Assembly (NCBI GenBank): GCA_024072375.1
Contig: CP099617.1
Coordinates: forward strand, 167,001 to 231,000
Reading direction: 5' to 3'
From: Sphingomonadaceae bacterium OTU29LAMAA1
Lineage (GTDB): Bacteria; Pseudomonadota; Alphaproteobacteria; Sphingomonadales; Sphingomonadaceae
Length of the DNA: 64,000 bases
Part shown: in pieces, positions 1-8,008 of the stretch
Numbering within the stretch: the first letter of the stretch is position 1
Layout: the number at the start of each line of letters is the position of its first letter
Made by a program: the position numbers and the translations under genes
Notes under the pieces: generated by a model
Told to the model about the DNA's origin: nothing
The model's input: only the letters and a program-made list of their open reading frames with translations
Databases searched by the model: none

Positions 1-120
1 CGATCAGTCGGCCGACGTCGGCCGTCCGCAACTGGAGCGGGGTGTCCGCGGTCGGTTGAACAGGCGCCGTAGCGACCGCCCCGATGGTCATGAGCAGGGC
101 CGCGGCGATCGATCCGGACA
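1..120 (-). CDS. Secreted protein of unknown function, N-terminal fragment
   Basis: The first 40 codons of a gene that runs off the left edge. The product begins MSGSIAAALLMTIGAVATAP, which reads as a Sec signal peptide: a short N-terminus, a hydrophobic core, and Ala-rich residues suitable for signal peptidase cleavage. The mature start is Pro/Thr/Gln-rich. A GGAG ribosome site lies about 8 bases before the ATG, which supports this start. The gene is divergent from merC-zur, and candidate Zur boxes lie in the shared upstream region, so zinc-responsive control is possible. Too little is present to assign a family. Confidence 0.6.
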
Positions 121-151
121 TGTCGACTCTCCAAAAGAAATCAGCGTTGCC

Positions 152-164
152 AATGTATTGCATT
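152..164. promoter_or_regulatory. Candidate Zur/Fur-family operator
   Basis: AATGTATTGCATT is an inverted repeat of AATG/CATT arms around a 5-base AT-rich centre. It resembles the AATGTTATAACATT style of Zur box. It lies 32 bases upstream of the minus-strand secreted protein and in the same intergenic region as merC-zur. The match is by eye only. Confidence 0.3.
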
Positions 165-273
165 CCGGGTCGTTGCCGACAACCGCCGATACCAGCGGTC
201 GGTGAACGACGCTTCGAACGCAACGGAGGTTCGGATGGCGCAGCGGCAGGAATAAATGCCCGATGGCGATCAT

Positions 274-286
274 GTGATGTTGTAAC
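274..286. promoter_or_regulatory. Second candidate Zur-like box upstream of merC
   Basis: GTGATGTTGTAAC agrees with a GTTATATTATAAC-type alphaproteobacterial Zur consensus at 10 of 13 positions, although its own dyad symmetry is imperfect. It lies 32 bases before the merC start. It would give autoregulation of the merC-zur operon. The consensus is recalled from general knowledge and was not computed. Confidence 0.25.
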
Positions 287-318
287 CTGCCTCGGGCGGG
301 CCTAGATGGTGGCGACGG

Positions 319-711
319 ATGAACGACACGACTCGCCTTATCGGCCGCTTCGGCGGTGCCGGACTCGATCGCGCAGCGATCGCGTTGTCGGGGTTGTGCG
401 TCGTCCATTGTCTCGCGAGTGCGGTATTGCTGGCGATGCTGTCAGCGGCGGGCGGTTTGCTGCTCAATCCGATCTTCCATGAAGTGGGGCTGACGATCGC
501 GATCGTGCTGGGCGCCATCGCGCTCGGGCGTGGCGTGATGGAGCATGGCTATGTCATGCCGGCCGCAATGGGTGCGTTCGGTCTCGGGATCATGGCGGGG
601 GCGATGTCGCTGCCGCACGAGGGCGGGCATGGCGCGGAGACCTTGTGGACGGTGATCGGCGTCGGCCTGCTGGCATTCGGCCATGACCTGAATCGGCGCG
701 CTGTGATCTGA
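319..711 (+). CDS. MerC-family membrane protein
   Basis: A 130-residue integral membrane protein with about four hydrophobic segments, the size expected for the MerC domain family. The signature is SGLCVVHCLASAVLL near residues 24-38, where Cys and His-Cys lie in the first membrane helix, as in MerC mercury transporters. A His-rich stretch (HEGGHG) precedes the last helix. Many chromosomal MerC-domain proteins are not in mer operons. Here the next gene, 43 bases downstream, is a Zur-like repressor, so a role in zinc or other divalent metal handling is at least as likely as mercury transport. No merR, merA or merP is nearby. Confidence 0.8.
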   Translation: MNDTTRLIGRFGGAGLDRAAIALSGLCVVHCLASAVLLAMLSAAGGLLLNPIFHEVGLTIAIVLGAIALGRGVMEHGYVMPAAMGAFGLGIMAGAMSLPHEGGHGAETLWTVIGVGLLAFGHDLNRRAVI

Positions 712-754
712 CATGCGGCTTGTCGTCGAAGGCGCTGCATCCTAAATCAAGATC

Positions 755-1219
755 ATGGCCCATGCGCATCACGATCATAACGAACCGCAGGGTGACGACC
801 TGACCAAAGCCGCCCAGGCGACGCTGGAGAAATCGGGTGAACAATGGACGCAGATGCGGGCCAACGTGTTCGCCGCGCTGGCCGGCTTCGCCAAGCCCGC
901 GAGCGCCTATGACATTGCAGAGGCGCTGTCCAAGAGTGAGGGGCGCCGTGTCGCTGCCAACAGCGTGTACCGGATCCTGGATGTGTTCGTCGCGTCTAAC
1001 CTTGCCCGCAAGGTTGAGAGCTCGAATGCCTATGTCGCCAACGCGCACCCCGATTGCCTGCACGATTGCATCTTTCTGGTGTGCGATTCCTGTGGGCAGA
1101 CGGTGCACCTCGACGATGACGTCGTGACGAATGGTGTACGGAATGCCGCGCAAGCCGCTGGTTTCTCACCTGTTCGTCCTGTCATTGAAGTGCGGGGCAA
1201 GTGCGCCGACTGCGATTGA
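755..1219 (+). CDS. zur: Fur-family transcriptional repressor, probably zinc-responsive Zur
   Basis: 154 residues. A winged-helix DNA-binding half (about residues 25-85; RVAANSVYRILDVF is the recognition-helix region) is followed by a Fur dimerisation/metal domain. Two cysteine pairs, CDSC and CADC near the C-terminus, form the structural zinc site typical of Zur and other Fur proteins. HPDCLHDC supplies further metal ligands. The N-terminus is His-rich (MAHAHHDH), a feature of several alphaproteobacterial Zur proteins. It is co-directional with merC, and candidate Zur boxes lie before merC, which suggests autoregulation. Fur, Mur and PerR are less likely given this His/Cys pattern and context, but sequence alone cannot exclude them. 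Confidence 0.8.
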   Translation: MAHAHHDHNEPQGDDLTKAAQATLEKSGEQWTQMRANVFAALAGFAKPASAYDIAEALSKSEGRRVAANSVYRILDVFVASNLARKVESSNAYVANAHPDCLHDCIFLVCDSCGQTVHLDDDVVTNGVRNAAQAAGFSPVRPVIEVRGKCADCD

Positions 1220-1272
1220 TCGAACGCATGCCGGCAATCGACAGTCTGTCGCGAAGGGCGTAGACGCGGCGG

Positions 1273-3198
1273 ATGTCCGAACTACCCGACACGCCGTTGC
1301 TCGATACCGTCAAGACGCCGGAAGAGCTACGAAAACTCAAGCCCGAACAGCTCCGGCAGCTCGCGGATGAACTGCGGCAGGAAACCATCTCGGCGGTCGG
1401 CACCACCGGCGGGCATCTCGGTTCGGGGCTGGGCGTCGTCGAACTGACCACCGCGATCCACTATGTATTTGATACCCCGCGCGACCGGCTGGTCTGGGAC
1501 GTCGGCCATCAATGCTATCCCCACAAGATCCTCACCGGCCGTCGCGATCGTATCCGTACCCTCAGGCAGGGCGGTGGCCTCAGCGGCTTCACCAAGCGTA
1601 GCGAGAGCGAATACGACCCGTTCGGCGCCGCGCACAGCTCGACCTCGATCTCGGCGGCGCTGGGCTTCGCGGTGGCGAACAAGCTGGCGGGGACACCGGG
1701 GCGCGGCATCGCGGTGATCGGCGACGGATCGATGTCGGCTGGCATGGCCTATGAGGCGATGAACAATGCCGAACAGGCGGGCAACCGGCTGGTCGTGATC
1801 CTCAACGACAACGACATGTCGATCGCCCCGCCCGTCGGTGGCCTGTCCGCCTACCTCTCGCGCATGGTGTCGAGCCGCGAATTCCTCGGGGTGCGCGAAA
1901 TCCTCAAGAAATTCGCCCGGCGCCTGCCGCGTCCCTTCCATCAGGCGGCGCGCAAGACCGACGAATTCGCCCGCGGCATGACGATGGGCGGCACCCTGTT
2001 CGAGGAGCTCGGCTTCTATTACGTCGGCCCGATCGACGGCCACAATCTCGACCATCTGATCCCGGTGCTGGAGAACGTCCGCGACGCCGAGGAAGGCCCG
2101 ATTCTCGTCCATGTCGTCACCAAGAAGGGCAAGGGCTATGCCCCGGCCGAGGCGGCTGCGGACAAGTATCACGGCGTCCAGAAGTTCGATGTCATCACCG
2201 GCACGCAGGCCAAGGCGCCTCCGGGGCCGCCGCAATATCAGAACGTCTTCGGTGACCAACTGGTCAAGGAAGGCCAGCGCGACCCGACGATTGTGGCGAT
2301 CACCGCGGCGATGCCGTCCGGCACCGGCGTCGATCGCTTCGCCAAGGCGTTTCCCGATCGTGCGTTCGACGTCGGCATCGCCGAACAGCACGGCGTCACC
2401 TTCGCCGCGGGTCTGGCAGCACAGGGCATGCGACCGTTCTGCGCGATCTATTCGACCTTCCTCCAGCGCGCCTACGACCAGGTCGTCCATGACGTCGCGA
2501 TCCAGAACCTGCCGGTCCGCTTTGCGATCGACCGTGCCGGACTCGTCGGCGCCGATGGCGCGACCCATGCCGGCTCGTTCGACGTCACCTATCTGGCGAC
2601 GCTGCCGAATTTCGTCGTAATGGCGGCGGCGGACGAGGCAGAGCTGGTCCACATGACCCACACCTGCGCGGTTCACGACAGCGGCCCGATCGCGGTGCGC
2701 TACCCCCGCGGCAACGGCGTCGGCGTCCCGCTGCCCGAGGTCGCGCAACGGCTGGAGATCGGCAAGGGCCGCATCGTCCGCGAAGGCAAGACGGTGGCGA
2801 TCCTGTCGCTCGGCACGCGTCTGGAAGAGGCGCTGAAGGCGGCCGAAGTCCTCGAAGCAAAGGGCCTGTCGACCACCGTCGCCGACCTGCGCTTCGCCAA
2901 GCCGCTCGACGAGGCGATGATCCGCCGCCTGCTGACCACGCACGAGGTCGCGGTGACGATCGAGGAGGGCGCGGTCGGCGGCTTCGGCGCGCACGTGCTG
3001 ACGCTGGCGAGCGACGAGGGGCTGATCGACGGCGGGCTGAAGCTCCGCACGATGCGCCTGCCCGACACGTTCCAGGATCAGGACAAGCCCGAAAAGCAAT
3101 ATGCCGAGGCGGGGCTGGATGCCGAGCACATCGTGCAGACCGTGCTGACGACGCTGCGCCACAATAGCGCCGGAGTGAGCGAGGGCGCCCGCGCGTGA
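1273..3198 (+). CDS. dxs: 1-deoxy-D-xylulose-5-phosphate synthase
   Basis: 641 residues, the normal length for DXS. The enzyme condenses pyruvate with glyceraldehyde-3-phosphate to start the MEP isoprenoid pathway. The thiamine diphosphate motif [18 protein letters not shown] (about residues 151-168) runs on to NDNDMS. The early GGHLGSGLG and [10 protein letters not shown] blocks and the C-terminal transketolase-type domain ([24 protein letters not shown]) are all present and in order. It starts 53 bases after zur. Its stop codon overlaps the GTG of a 42-codon membrane ORF, so the two are probably translationally coupled. No lesion was seen. Confidence 0.97.
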   Translation: MSELPDTPLLDTVKTPEELRKLKPEQLRQLADELRQETISAVGTTGGHLGSGLGVVELTTAIHYVFDTPRDRLVWDVGHQCYPHKILTGRRDRIRTLRQGGGLSGFTKRSESEYDPFGAAHSSTSISAALGFAVANKLAGTPGRGIAVIGDGSMSAGMAYEAMNNAEQAGNRLVVILNDNDMSIAPPVGGLSAYLSRMVSSREFLGVREILKKFARRLPRPFHQAARKTDEFARGMTMGGTLFEELGFYYVGPIDGHNLDHLIPVLENVRDAEEGPILVHVVTKKGKGYAPAEAAADKYHGVQKFDVITGTQAKAPPGPPQYQNVFGDQLVKEGQRDPTIVAITAAMPSGTGVDRFAKAFPDRAFDVGIAEQHGVTFAAGLAAQGMRPFCAIYSTFLQRAYDQVVHDVAIQNLPVRFAIDRAGLVGADGATHAGSFDVTYLATLPNFVVMAAADEAELVHMTHTCAVHDSGPIAVRYPRGNGVGVPLPEVAQRLEIGKGRIVREGKTVAILSLGTRLEEALKAAEVLEAKGLSTTVADLRFAKPLDEAMIRRLLTTHEVAVTIEEGAVGGFGAHVLTLASDEGLIDGGLKLRTMRLPDTFQDQDKPEKQYAEAGLDAEHIVQTVLTTLRHNSAGVSEGARA

Positions 3199-3323
3199 GC
3201 GGGCCGGTCAAGGCGGCGATCATCATCGGCCTCGCCGTGGTGGTGCTCGTCGCGCTGAACATCCGGATGTACCGGGCGATGAAGGCGGCGACGGCGAAGG
3301 GGCGGGAGAACGGGGACAGTTGA
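3195..3323 (+). CDS. Small single-pass membrane protein coupled to dxs
   Basis: A 42-codon frame starting with GTG inside the dxs stop (GTGA overlap) and ending in TGA. The product begins [18 protein letters not shown]. One hydrophobic helix (about residues 7-23) is followed by a basic tail rich in Arg, Lys and Met, giving a typical single-spanning topology with the tail probably cytoplasmic. The 4-base overlap indicates translational coupling to dxs. No family is recognised. It could be a chance frame in GC-rich DNA, but the clean hydrophobic/basic layout and the exact stop-start overlap argue for a gene. Confidence 0.55.
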   Translation: MSGPVKAAIIIGLAVVVLVALNIRMYRAMKAATAKGRENGDS

Positions 3324-3367
3324 CGTCCACTTTCGCCCGAGTAGCGGCGACGTGGTATGCTTGCGTC

Positions 3368-3595
3368 ATGAAGCTGACCAGGACCCCCGACGGTTATGTG
3401 GTGCAGGTGCCCGACGATGTCGTTGCGGCGCTGGGGCTGAGTGACGGTGATGTCGTGCGGGTCTCGAAGCCGAACATCATCGAATTGGTGGTTTCTCAGT
3501 ACGATCGCGATAACGCGATCGCAGAAAAGAAGCGTCTCGCACGACCTCTACCCGCGGATTACAAGTTCGATCGCGAAGAAGCCAACGCCCGGTGA
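3368..3595 (+). CDS. AbrB/MazE-type antitoxin
   Basis: 75 residues. The N-terminal half (residues 1-45: GYVVQVPDDVVAALGLSDGDVVRVS) fits the swapped-hairpin AbrB/MazE DNA-binding fold. The C-terminal tail is charged and probably unstructured, as in antitoxins that wrap around their toxin. The ATG at 3368 is preferred over an upstream in-frame TTG because the protein then begins at the fold. Its TGA overlaps the GTG of the PIN gene (GTGA), which is the usual toxin-antitoxin layout. The antitoxin frame looks intact although the toxin downstream is frameshifted. Confidence 0.8.
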   Translation: MKLTRTPDGYVVQVPDDVVAALGLSDGDVVRVSKPNIIELVVSQYDRDNAIAEKKRLARPLPADYKFDREEANAR

Positions 3596-4004
3596 GCCGG
3601 GCTTTCTTCGATTCGAACATTCTCGTCTATGCATTTTCCTCCGACGCGCGCAGCCCGGTTGCTTATGCATTGCTCGAGCGGGGCGGCGTGGTCAGTACGC
3701 AGTCGCTCAACGAACTGACCACCGTCCTTCGGCGCAAGCAGAAGATGAGTTGGCCTGAAACACGGCGGCCGTCGATCTCGTTCTTAAGCAATGCCCTTCG
3801 ATCGTCGTGCTCGACCTCGACCTCGACCTTCATCGGCTGGGTGTTCGCATCGCGGAACGCCAGAAACTCTCGGTCTACGATGGCATGATCGTCGCCGCTG
3901 CGCTGATCGCAGAATGCGACATCCTCTATTCTGAGGGCATGCACGACGGCCTGATCGTCGACGGGCGCTTGCGGATCGTCAATCCGTTCGCGCCCGCGAC
4001 GTGA
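3592..4004 (+). pseudogene. PIN-domain toxin, broken by a frameshift
   Basis: Read across two frames this is a full PIN-domain ribonuclease of about 137 residues. Frame 1 gives the N-terminus MSRAFFDSNILVYAF, with the first catalytic Asp, and LNELT, with a conserved Glu. It loses the family pattern after WPETRR near 3766. The +2 frame then carries on with AVDLVLKQCPSIVVLDLDL and VYDGMIVAAALIAECDILY, which holds the remaining acidic residue. Restoring one G in the CGGCGGCC run at 3764-3770 rejoins the frames. Either the toxin is inactivated or the assembly has a one-base error. An internal hexamer repeat encodes LDLDLD. Confidence 0.8.
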
Positions 4005-4008
4005 GCGG

Positions 4009-4680
4009 TCACCGCCCCATGTAATGCGTCTGTGCGGCTTCGGTCGCGTTGATCGCCAGGATCGATCGGGCGTCGCCGGGTGGGCGCGGATGGCCGTGGC
4101 CGTCGGTGCCGGCGCTGATGACGCGGCCGAGCAGTTCCTGCCCCTCGTGCCACCATCCGATCCCGCTCGCCGCGTTCAGATGCCCCTGCGGTCCGGCATC
4201 GACGAAATGGCTGCCCCACTGCGCGGCGAGGCTGTGCGCGCGGTCGATGCCGATCCAGGGGTCGTCGCTGGATGCCACGACGATCGATGGGAAGGGCAGC
4301 GGTGTCTTCGGCGTTGGCGCGAACGCGCGCAATTCGTCCGGCGCGCCGGGCCGATCGACGTCCGCCGGCGCGACCAGCAGCGCGCCGGCGACCGGCCAGC
4401 CATAGGGTTGCGGGCTGAGTTCCGCCCACCACGCCACCGCGAGGCAGCCAAGGCTGTGCGCGGCGAGGATCACCGGCGCCTCGGCGCGGGCGATCGATTG
4501 ATCGAGCTTGGTCACCCATGCGTTGCGGTGCGGGGTATTCCACATGCCGAGTTCGACGCGTACGGTATCGGGCCGCGCATCTTCCCACAGCGTCTGCCAA
4601 TGCGACGGGCCGGACCCGCCGAGGCCCGGCACGGTCAGGATGGTCGGTTGCGCGGCGTCGAAACTGGAAAATCCGGTCAT
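4009..4680 (-). CDS. RBBP9/YdeN-type alpha/beta serine hydrolase
   Basis: 223 residues, compact for an alpha/beta hydrolase and typical of the RBBP9/YdeN family. It begins TILTVPGLGGSGPSHWQTLW, the family-typical strand followed by GxHWQ. The nucleophile elbow is AHSLGC, the acid lies in SSDDPW, and the catalytic His is in GPQGHLN, so the triad is complete. A GGAGGGAGA ribosome site upstream of ATG 4680 fixes the start over an upstream in-frame Met. It has no signal peptide and is probably cytoplasmic. The substrate is unknown. It is convergent with the toxin gene. Confidence 0.85.
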   Translation of the reverse strand: MTGFSSFDAAQPTILTVPGLGGSGPSHWQTLWEDARPDTVRVELGMWNTPHRNAWVTKLDQSIARAEAPVILAAHSLGCLAVAWWAELSPQPYGWPVAGALLVAPADVDRPGAPDELRAFAPTPKTPLPFPSIVVASSDDPWIGIDRAHSLAAQWGSHFVDAGPQGHLNAASGIGWWHEGQELLGRVISAGTDGHGHPRPPGDARSILAINATEAAQTHYMGR

Positions 4681-4863
4681 GGCTGCATCTCCCTCCAGGA
4701 AAGGCGGAACGACCGGTGCTTCAGGCACACCGTTCGATACGCCCCCATGCCCATCGAGATAATCCTACCAACATGATGGGCAATAGCGATGCGGCCAAGC
4801 GATGATCGCAGGCGGCGGAGCGAACGGGGTGACGCGGAGCCCGGATTGGGGGTAGGGAGCGGC

Positions 4864-5616
4864 ATGGCCAAGATCCGTGCTGACCAGATGCTCGTCGACC
4901 GTGGCCTCGCCGAATCGAGGACGCGGGCGCAGGCACTGATCATGGCAGGGCTGGTCTTCGCCGGCACGAAAAAGGTCGACAAGCCCGGGCAGGCGCTGGC
5001 CGATGATGTCGTGCTCGACGTGCGGGGTCGCGATCACCCCTGGGTGTCGCGTGGCGGCATCAAGCTGGCGCATGGCCTCGACCATTTCGGCTGGGATGTG
5101 ACCGGCGCGGTGGCGATCGACGTGGGATCGTCGACCGGCGGCTTCACCGACGTATTGCTGACGCGCGGCGCGACGCGGGTCTATGCGGTCGACAGCGGCA
5201 CTAACCAGCTTGCGTGGAAGCTGCGGCAGGACCCGCGCGTCATCGTCCACGAACAGACCAGCGCGCGCATATTGACCGCGGCGCACATCACGCAACCGGT
5301 CGATGTGATCGTCTGCGATGCCAGCTTCATCGGACTGTCCAAGGTGCTGGAGCGGCCGATCACCTTTGCCGGCCCCGGCGCTCGGCTGATGGCGCTCATC
5401 AAGCCGCAATTCGAGGCGGGGCGCGAAGAGGTCGGGAAAGGGGGCGTCGTCCGCGATTCCGCTATCCGCCAACGGGTCTGCGATGCGACGGTAGCGTGGC
5501 TGGTTGAAGCCGGCTGGATCGTCGCCGGCGTTGTCGAGAGCCCGATCACTGGGCCGGAAGGCAATGTGGAATATCTTGTCGCGGCGTCCCGAACCGGACC
5601 GCATACGGAACGATAA
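4864..5616 (+). CDS. tlyA: TlyA-family rRNA 2'-O-methyltransferase
   Basis: 250 residues. An N-terminal S4 RNA-binding domain (about residues 1-60: RADQMLVDRGLAESRTRAQ) precedes an FtsJ-type methyltransferase domain. The SAM motif is VAIDVGSSTGGFTDVLL, and the Lys-Asp elements of an RrmJ-like active site follow (VIVCDASFI, LIKPQFE). TlyA proteins methylate cytidine 2'-OH in 16S and/or 23S rRNA. The older name haemolysin is misleading. ATG 4864 was chosen because the S4 domain begins immediately after it. It may share a transcript with tspO, 70 bases downstream. Confidence 0.92.
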   Translation: MAKIRADQMLVDRGLAESRTRAQALIMAGLVFAGTKKVDKPGQALADDVVLDVRGRDHPWVSRGGIKLAHGLDHFGWDVTGAVAIDVGSSTGGFTDVLLTRGATRVYAVDSGTNQLAWKLRQDPRVIVHEQTSARILTAAHITQPVDVIVCDASFIGLSKVLERPITFAGPGARLMALIKPQFEAGREEVGKGGVVRDSAIRQRVCDATVAWLVEAGWIVAGVVESPITGPEGNVEYLVAASRTGPHTER

Positions 5617-5686
5617 CCATTGCGGATGCTTTACGAAGGCTGCGTGGCGCGGCAATGCAGCATCATGAGCAGTCGAGGAGCATAGG

Positions 5687-6238
5687 GTGAGCGGCATCGC
5701 GTCGAAAAGCCAGTTGCGCATGTCGTTCCTGCGGTGGGCGGTGGTGACCGTGCCGTTGATCCTGTTGCTGGGCTTCGCGTCTGGGCGTGCGGTGCCTTCG
5801 GGTAGCGAGAACGGCTGGTACATGGCGCTGCAGAAGCCCGCTGTGACGCCGCCGGGTATCGTGTTCCCGATCGCGTGGACGACGCTTTACATCCTGCTGG
5901 GCCTTGCCGTCGCCGTCATCCTGCATGCGCGCGGGGCGAGGGGGCGGGGGCCGGCACTGGGTCTGTTTGCGATCCAGTTCGCCCTCAATCTTGCCTGGAC
6001 GCCACTGTTCTTCGGGATGCATCAGGTCGGAAGCGCTTTGCTCGTCATCGTCGCGATGCTGGTGCTGTCGATCGTCACGACGGTCCTGTTCGGCCGGATC
6101 CGTCCGCTCGCGGCGTGGCTCATGGTCCCGTATCTGGTGTGGATCAGTTTTGCCGGCGTGCTGACATGGCGGATCGGGCAACTGAACCCCGATGCGGAAA
6201 CCCTTGTGCCCGCGGCGCACACGTCCCAGATGCTCTGA
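5687..6238 (+). CDS. tspO: TspO/MBR-family tryptophan-rich sensory membrane protein
   Basis: 183 residues with five predicted membrane segments. The family hallmark WYMALQKPAVTPPGIVFPI and WTTLYILLG is present near residues 45-70, followed by NLAWTPLFF and LVPYLVWISFAGVLTWRI. TspO binds porphyrins and cholesterol-like ligands, and in alphaproteobacteria it affects tetrapyrrole and stress responses. The GTG start has a good GAGGAG site before it. An N-terminal extension of about 20 residues precedes the first helix. This is the free-standing TspO of the window. A second copy is fused to a flavin monooxygenase at 21224-22966. Confidence 0.93.
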   Translation: MSGIASKSQLRMSFLRWAVVTVPLILLLGFASGRAVPSGSENGWYMALQKPAVTPPGIVFPIAWTTLYILLGLAVAVILHARGARGRGPALGLFAIQFALNLAWTPLFFGMHQVGSALLVIVAMLVLSIVTTVLFGRIRPLAAWLMVPYLVWISFAGVLTWRIGQLNPDAETLVPAAHTSQML

Positions 6239-6265
6239 CGCACCTCCACGCCGGGAATAGTTTTT

Positions 6266-6559
6266 ATGCAGTCCGACAATCGCATGTTCGACGATATCGT
6301 GAAGCTCGTGAACGGCGCCGCCGGCACGCTTGCCGGGGTCGGCCGCGAAGCCGAGGCCGGCGCCCGGTCGCGTGCACGCGAATGGATCGGTGGCCTCGAC
6401 TTCGTCAGCCGCGACGAGTTCGAAGTGGTGAAGGCGATGGCGGTCGCCGCCCGCGACGAGAATGATGCCCTCAGGGCGCGCCTCGACGCACTCGAAGCCC
6501 GGTCGGCTACGTCGGCCCCCGCGCCGACTCCCGTCGGCGACCCGGTTCCTACCGCCTGA
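6266..6559 (+). CDS. ubiK: UbiK-family ubiquinone biosynthesis accessory factor
   Basis: 97 residues. It matches the UbiK/BMFP (formerly YqiC) layout: an N-terminal amphipathic region (MFDDIVKLVNGAAGTLAGVG), the DFVSRDEFEVVKAMAVAARDEN block, then a coiled coil (ALRARLDALEAR) and a Pro/Ala-rich tail. UbiK helps assemble the aerobic ubiquinone hydroxylation complex on lipid. It is a short helical protein without a catalytic site. It lies in the tspO-ubiK-ybjN-proC gene row, all on the plus strand. Confidence 0.85.
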   Translation: MQSDNRMFDDIVKLVNGAAGTLAGVGREAEAGARSRAREWIGGLDFVSRDEFEVVKAMAVAARDENDALRARLDALEARSATSAPAPTPVGDPVPTA

Positions 6560-6656
6560 CACAGTTTTCCACAGGTTTATCGACAGCCTTGTCCACGACG
6601 GGGTTGCCGACGGCTTTTTGCCCCGGCAGCCTTGTCGTGCGATAAGAGGCGTAACG

Positions 6657-7160
6657 ATGCTCGACCACGCTGAACACGATCAGGAACCCGCCGCCCCCAT
6701 CGACATGCTCGAGGCTTATTACGCCGCGCATGGCTGGGAATTCGAACGCCATGACGATGAGATCGTCGCGACGGTCAAGGGCAGCTGGACGACCTACGAA
6801 TTGCGCGCATTGTGGCGCGAGGACGACAGCGTCCTCCAGTTCCTGGCGTTTCCGGATATCAAGGTCACCGACGATCGTCGCGGCGGCGTTTACGAAGCGA
6901 TCGGGCTGGTTAACGAGCAACTGTGGATTGGCCATTTCGAACTCTGGTCGTCGTCAGGCGTGCTGCTGTACCGCCACGCGGCGATGATCGATGGCGAGGA
7001 TGAGGGCACGATGTCGCTCGGCGCGACCGAATTGCTCGTCGAATCGGCGATCGAGGAATGCGAACGCTTCTACCCCGTATTCCAGTTCGTGCTCTGGGGC
7101 GGCAAGTCGCCACGCGAAGCACTTGCCGCGGCGCTGATCGAGACGCAGGGCGAGGCTTGA
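6657..7160 (+). CDS. YbjN-domain protein
   Basis: 167 residues of the YbjN family (type III secretion chaperone-like fold, often a sensory or chaperone role). Typical features are an N-terminal helix followed by GWEFERHDDEIVATVKGSWTTYEL, the LQFLAFPDIKV strand, and NEQLWIGHFELW. The C-terminus contains CERFYPVFQFVLWGGKSP. There is no signal peptide, so it is cytoplasmic. It ends 4 bases before proC, so the two are probably co-transcribed and coupled. The same ybjN-proC pairing is common in sphingomonads. Its biochemical role is not established. Confidence 0.85.
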   Translation: MLDHAEHDQEPAAPIDMLEAYYAAHGWEFERHDDEIVATVKGSWTTYELRALWREDDSVLQFLAFPDIKVTDDRRGGVYEAIGLVNEQLWIGHFELWSSSGVLLYRHAAMIDGEDEGTMSLGATELLVESAIEECERFYPVFQFVLWGGKSPREALAAALIETQGEA

Positions 7161-7164
7161 TTCG

Positions 7165-7962
7165 ATGCGATTGCTGATGATCGGCGCCGGCAATATGGGC
7201 GGCGCGATGCTGCGTCGCTGGCTGGAAGCCGGACTTGCACCGGCCGATGTGACGGTGGTCAGTCCCAGCGGACGCACGATGCCTGAGGGCGTTCGTGTCG
7301 TTTCGTCGGTGCCGGACGCGGGTGAGGCGACATACGACGCCATCCTCCTGGGATTGAAGCCGCAGCAGCTGTCCGCTTTGCGGGGTGGTCCGCTGGCCGG
7401 CCACGCGCCGCGTTTGCTCGTATCGATTCTCGCCGGAGTGGAGGTGGCGACGCTTGCCTCGCTGTGCGACGCTGCCGTGGTCGTGCGGGCGATGCCCAAC
7501 CTGCCGGTCGCGATCGGCAAGGGAGTGGTGGCGCTGCATGCCTCGGCGACCGACGATGCGACGCGCGACGAACTGGACCGCTGGATGGCCCCCCTTGGTC
7601 TGGTCGAATGGATCGCCGACGAGGCGCAGTTCGACGATGTGACCGCATTGGCCGGATGTGGCCCCGGCTTCGTGTTCCGGTTCGCGGATGCGCTGGCGCA
7701 GGCTGGGGCGGCGCTGGGGTTGCGATCAGATCAGGCGGCGCGGCTTGCACTGGCGACGCTGGAAGGGGCGGCGATCATGGCGTCGGATGCGGCAGTCACT
7801 CCGTCTGTGCTCGCCGATCGCGTCGCAAGTCCGGGCGGATCGACGCGGCAGGGCCTTGACGTGCTCGACGCCGACGATGCGCTCGTTCGCCTGTTGACCG
7901 AAACGCTTGCGGCCTCGGCTGCCCGCAACCGGGAAATGGCTGCTGCCGCCCGGATCGTCTGA
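7165..7962 (+). CDS. proC: Pyrroline-5-carboxylate reductase
   Basis: 265 residues. It reduces 1-pyrroline-5-carboxylate to L-proline with NAD(P)H, the last step of proline synthesis. The N-terminal Rossmann motif GAGNMGGAMLRRWLEAG starts at about residue 5. VVRAMPNLPVAIGKGV and the C-terminal dimerisation domain signature SPGGSTRQGLDVLD, with DVTALAGCGPGFVF, are all intact. It follows ybjN by 4 bases. A small hairpin overlaps its stop codon and may act as a terminator towards the convergent MarR gene. Confidence 0.95.
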   Translation: MRLLMIGAGNMGGAMLRRWLEAGLAPADVTVVSPSGRTMPEGVRVVSSVPDAGEATYDAILLGLKPQQLSALRGGPLAGHAPRLLVSILAGVEVATLASLCDAAVVVRAMPNLPVAIGKGVVALHASATDDATRDELDRWMAPLGLVEWIADEAQFDDVTALAGCGPGFVFRFADALAQAGAALGLRSDQAARLALATLEGAAIMASDAAVTPSVLADRVASPGGSTRQGLDVLDADDALVRLLTETLAASAARNREMAAAARIV

Positions 7963-7971
7963 GGACGATCC
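7952..7971 (+). terminator. Hairpin overlapping the proC stop codon
   Basis: GGATCGTC and GACGATCC form a perfect 8-bp stem with a TGAG loop that includes the proC stop. No T-run follows. It lies between convergent proC and the MarR gene, so it may stop transcription from either side. Confidence 0.35.
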
Positions 7972-8008
7972 CCGCAGCCGATATCGCTTGATCAAACGGG
8001 GCCGGTCC

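Noticed and set aside
1327..3162. A long open frame antisense to dxs (611 codons)
   Set aside because: It lies fully within dxs, which has intact catalytic motifs, and its product has an amino acid bias typical of the reverse strand of GC-rich genes.
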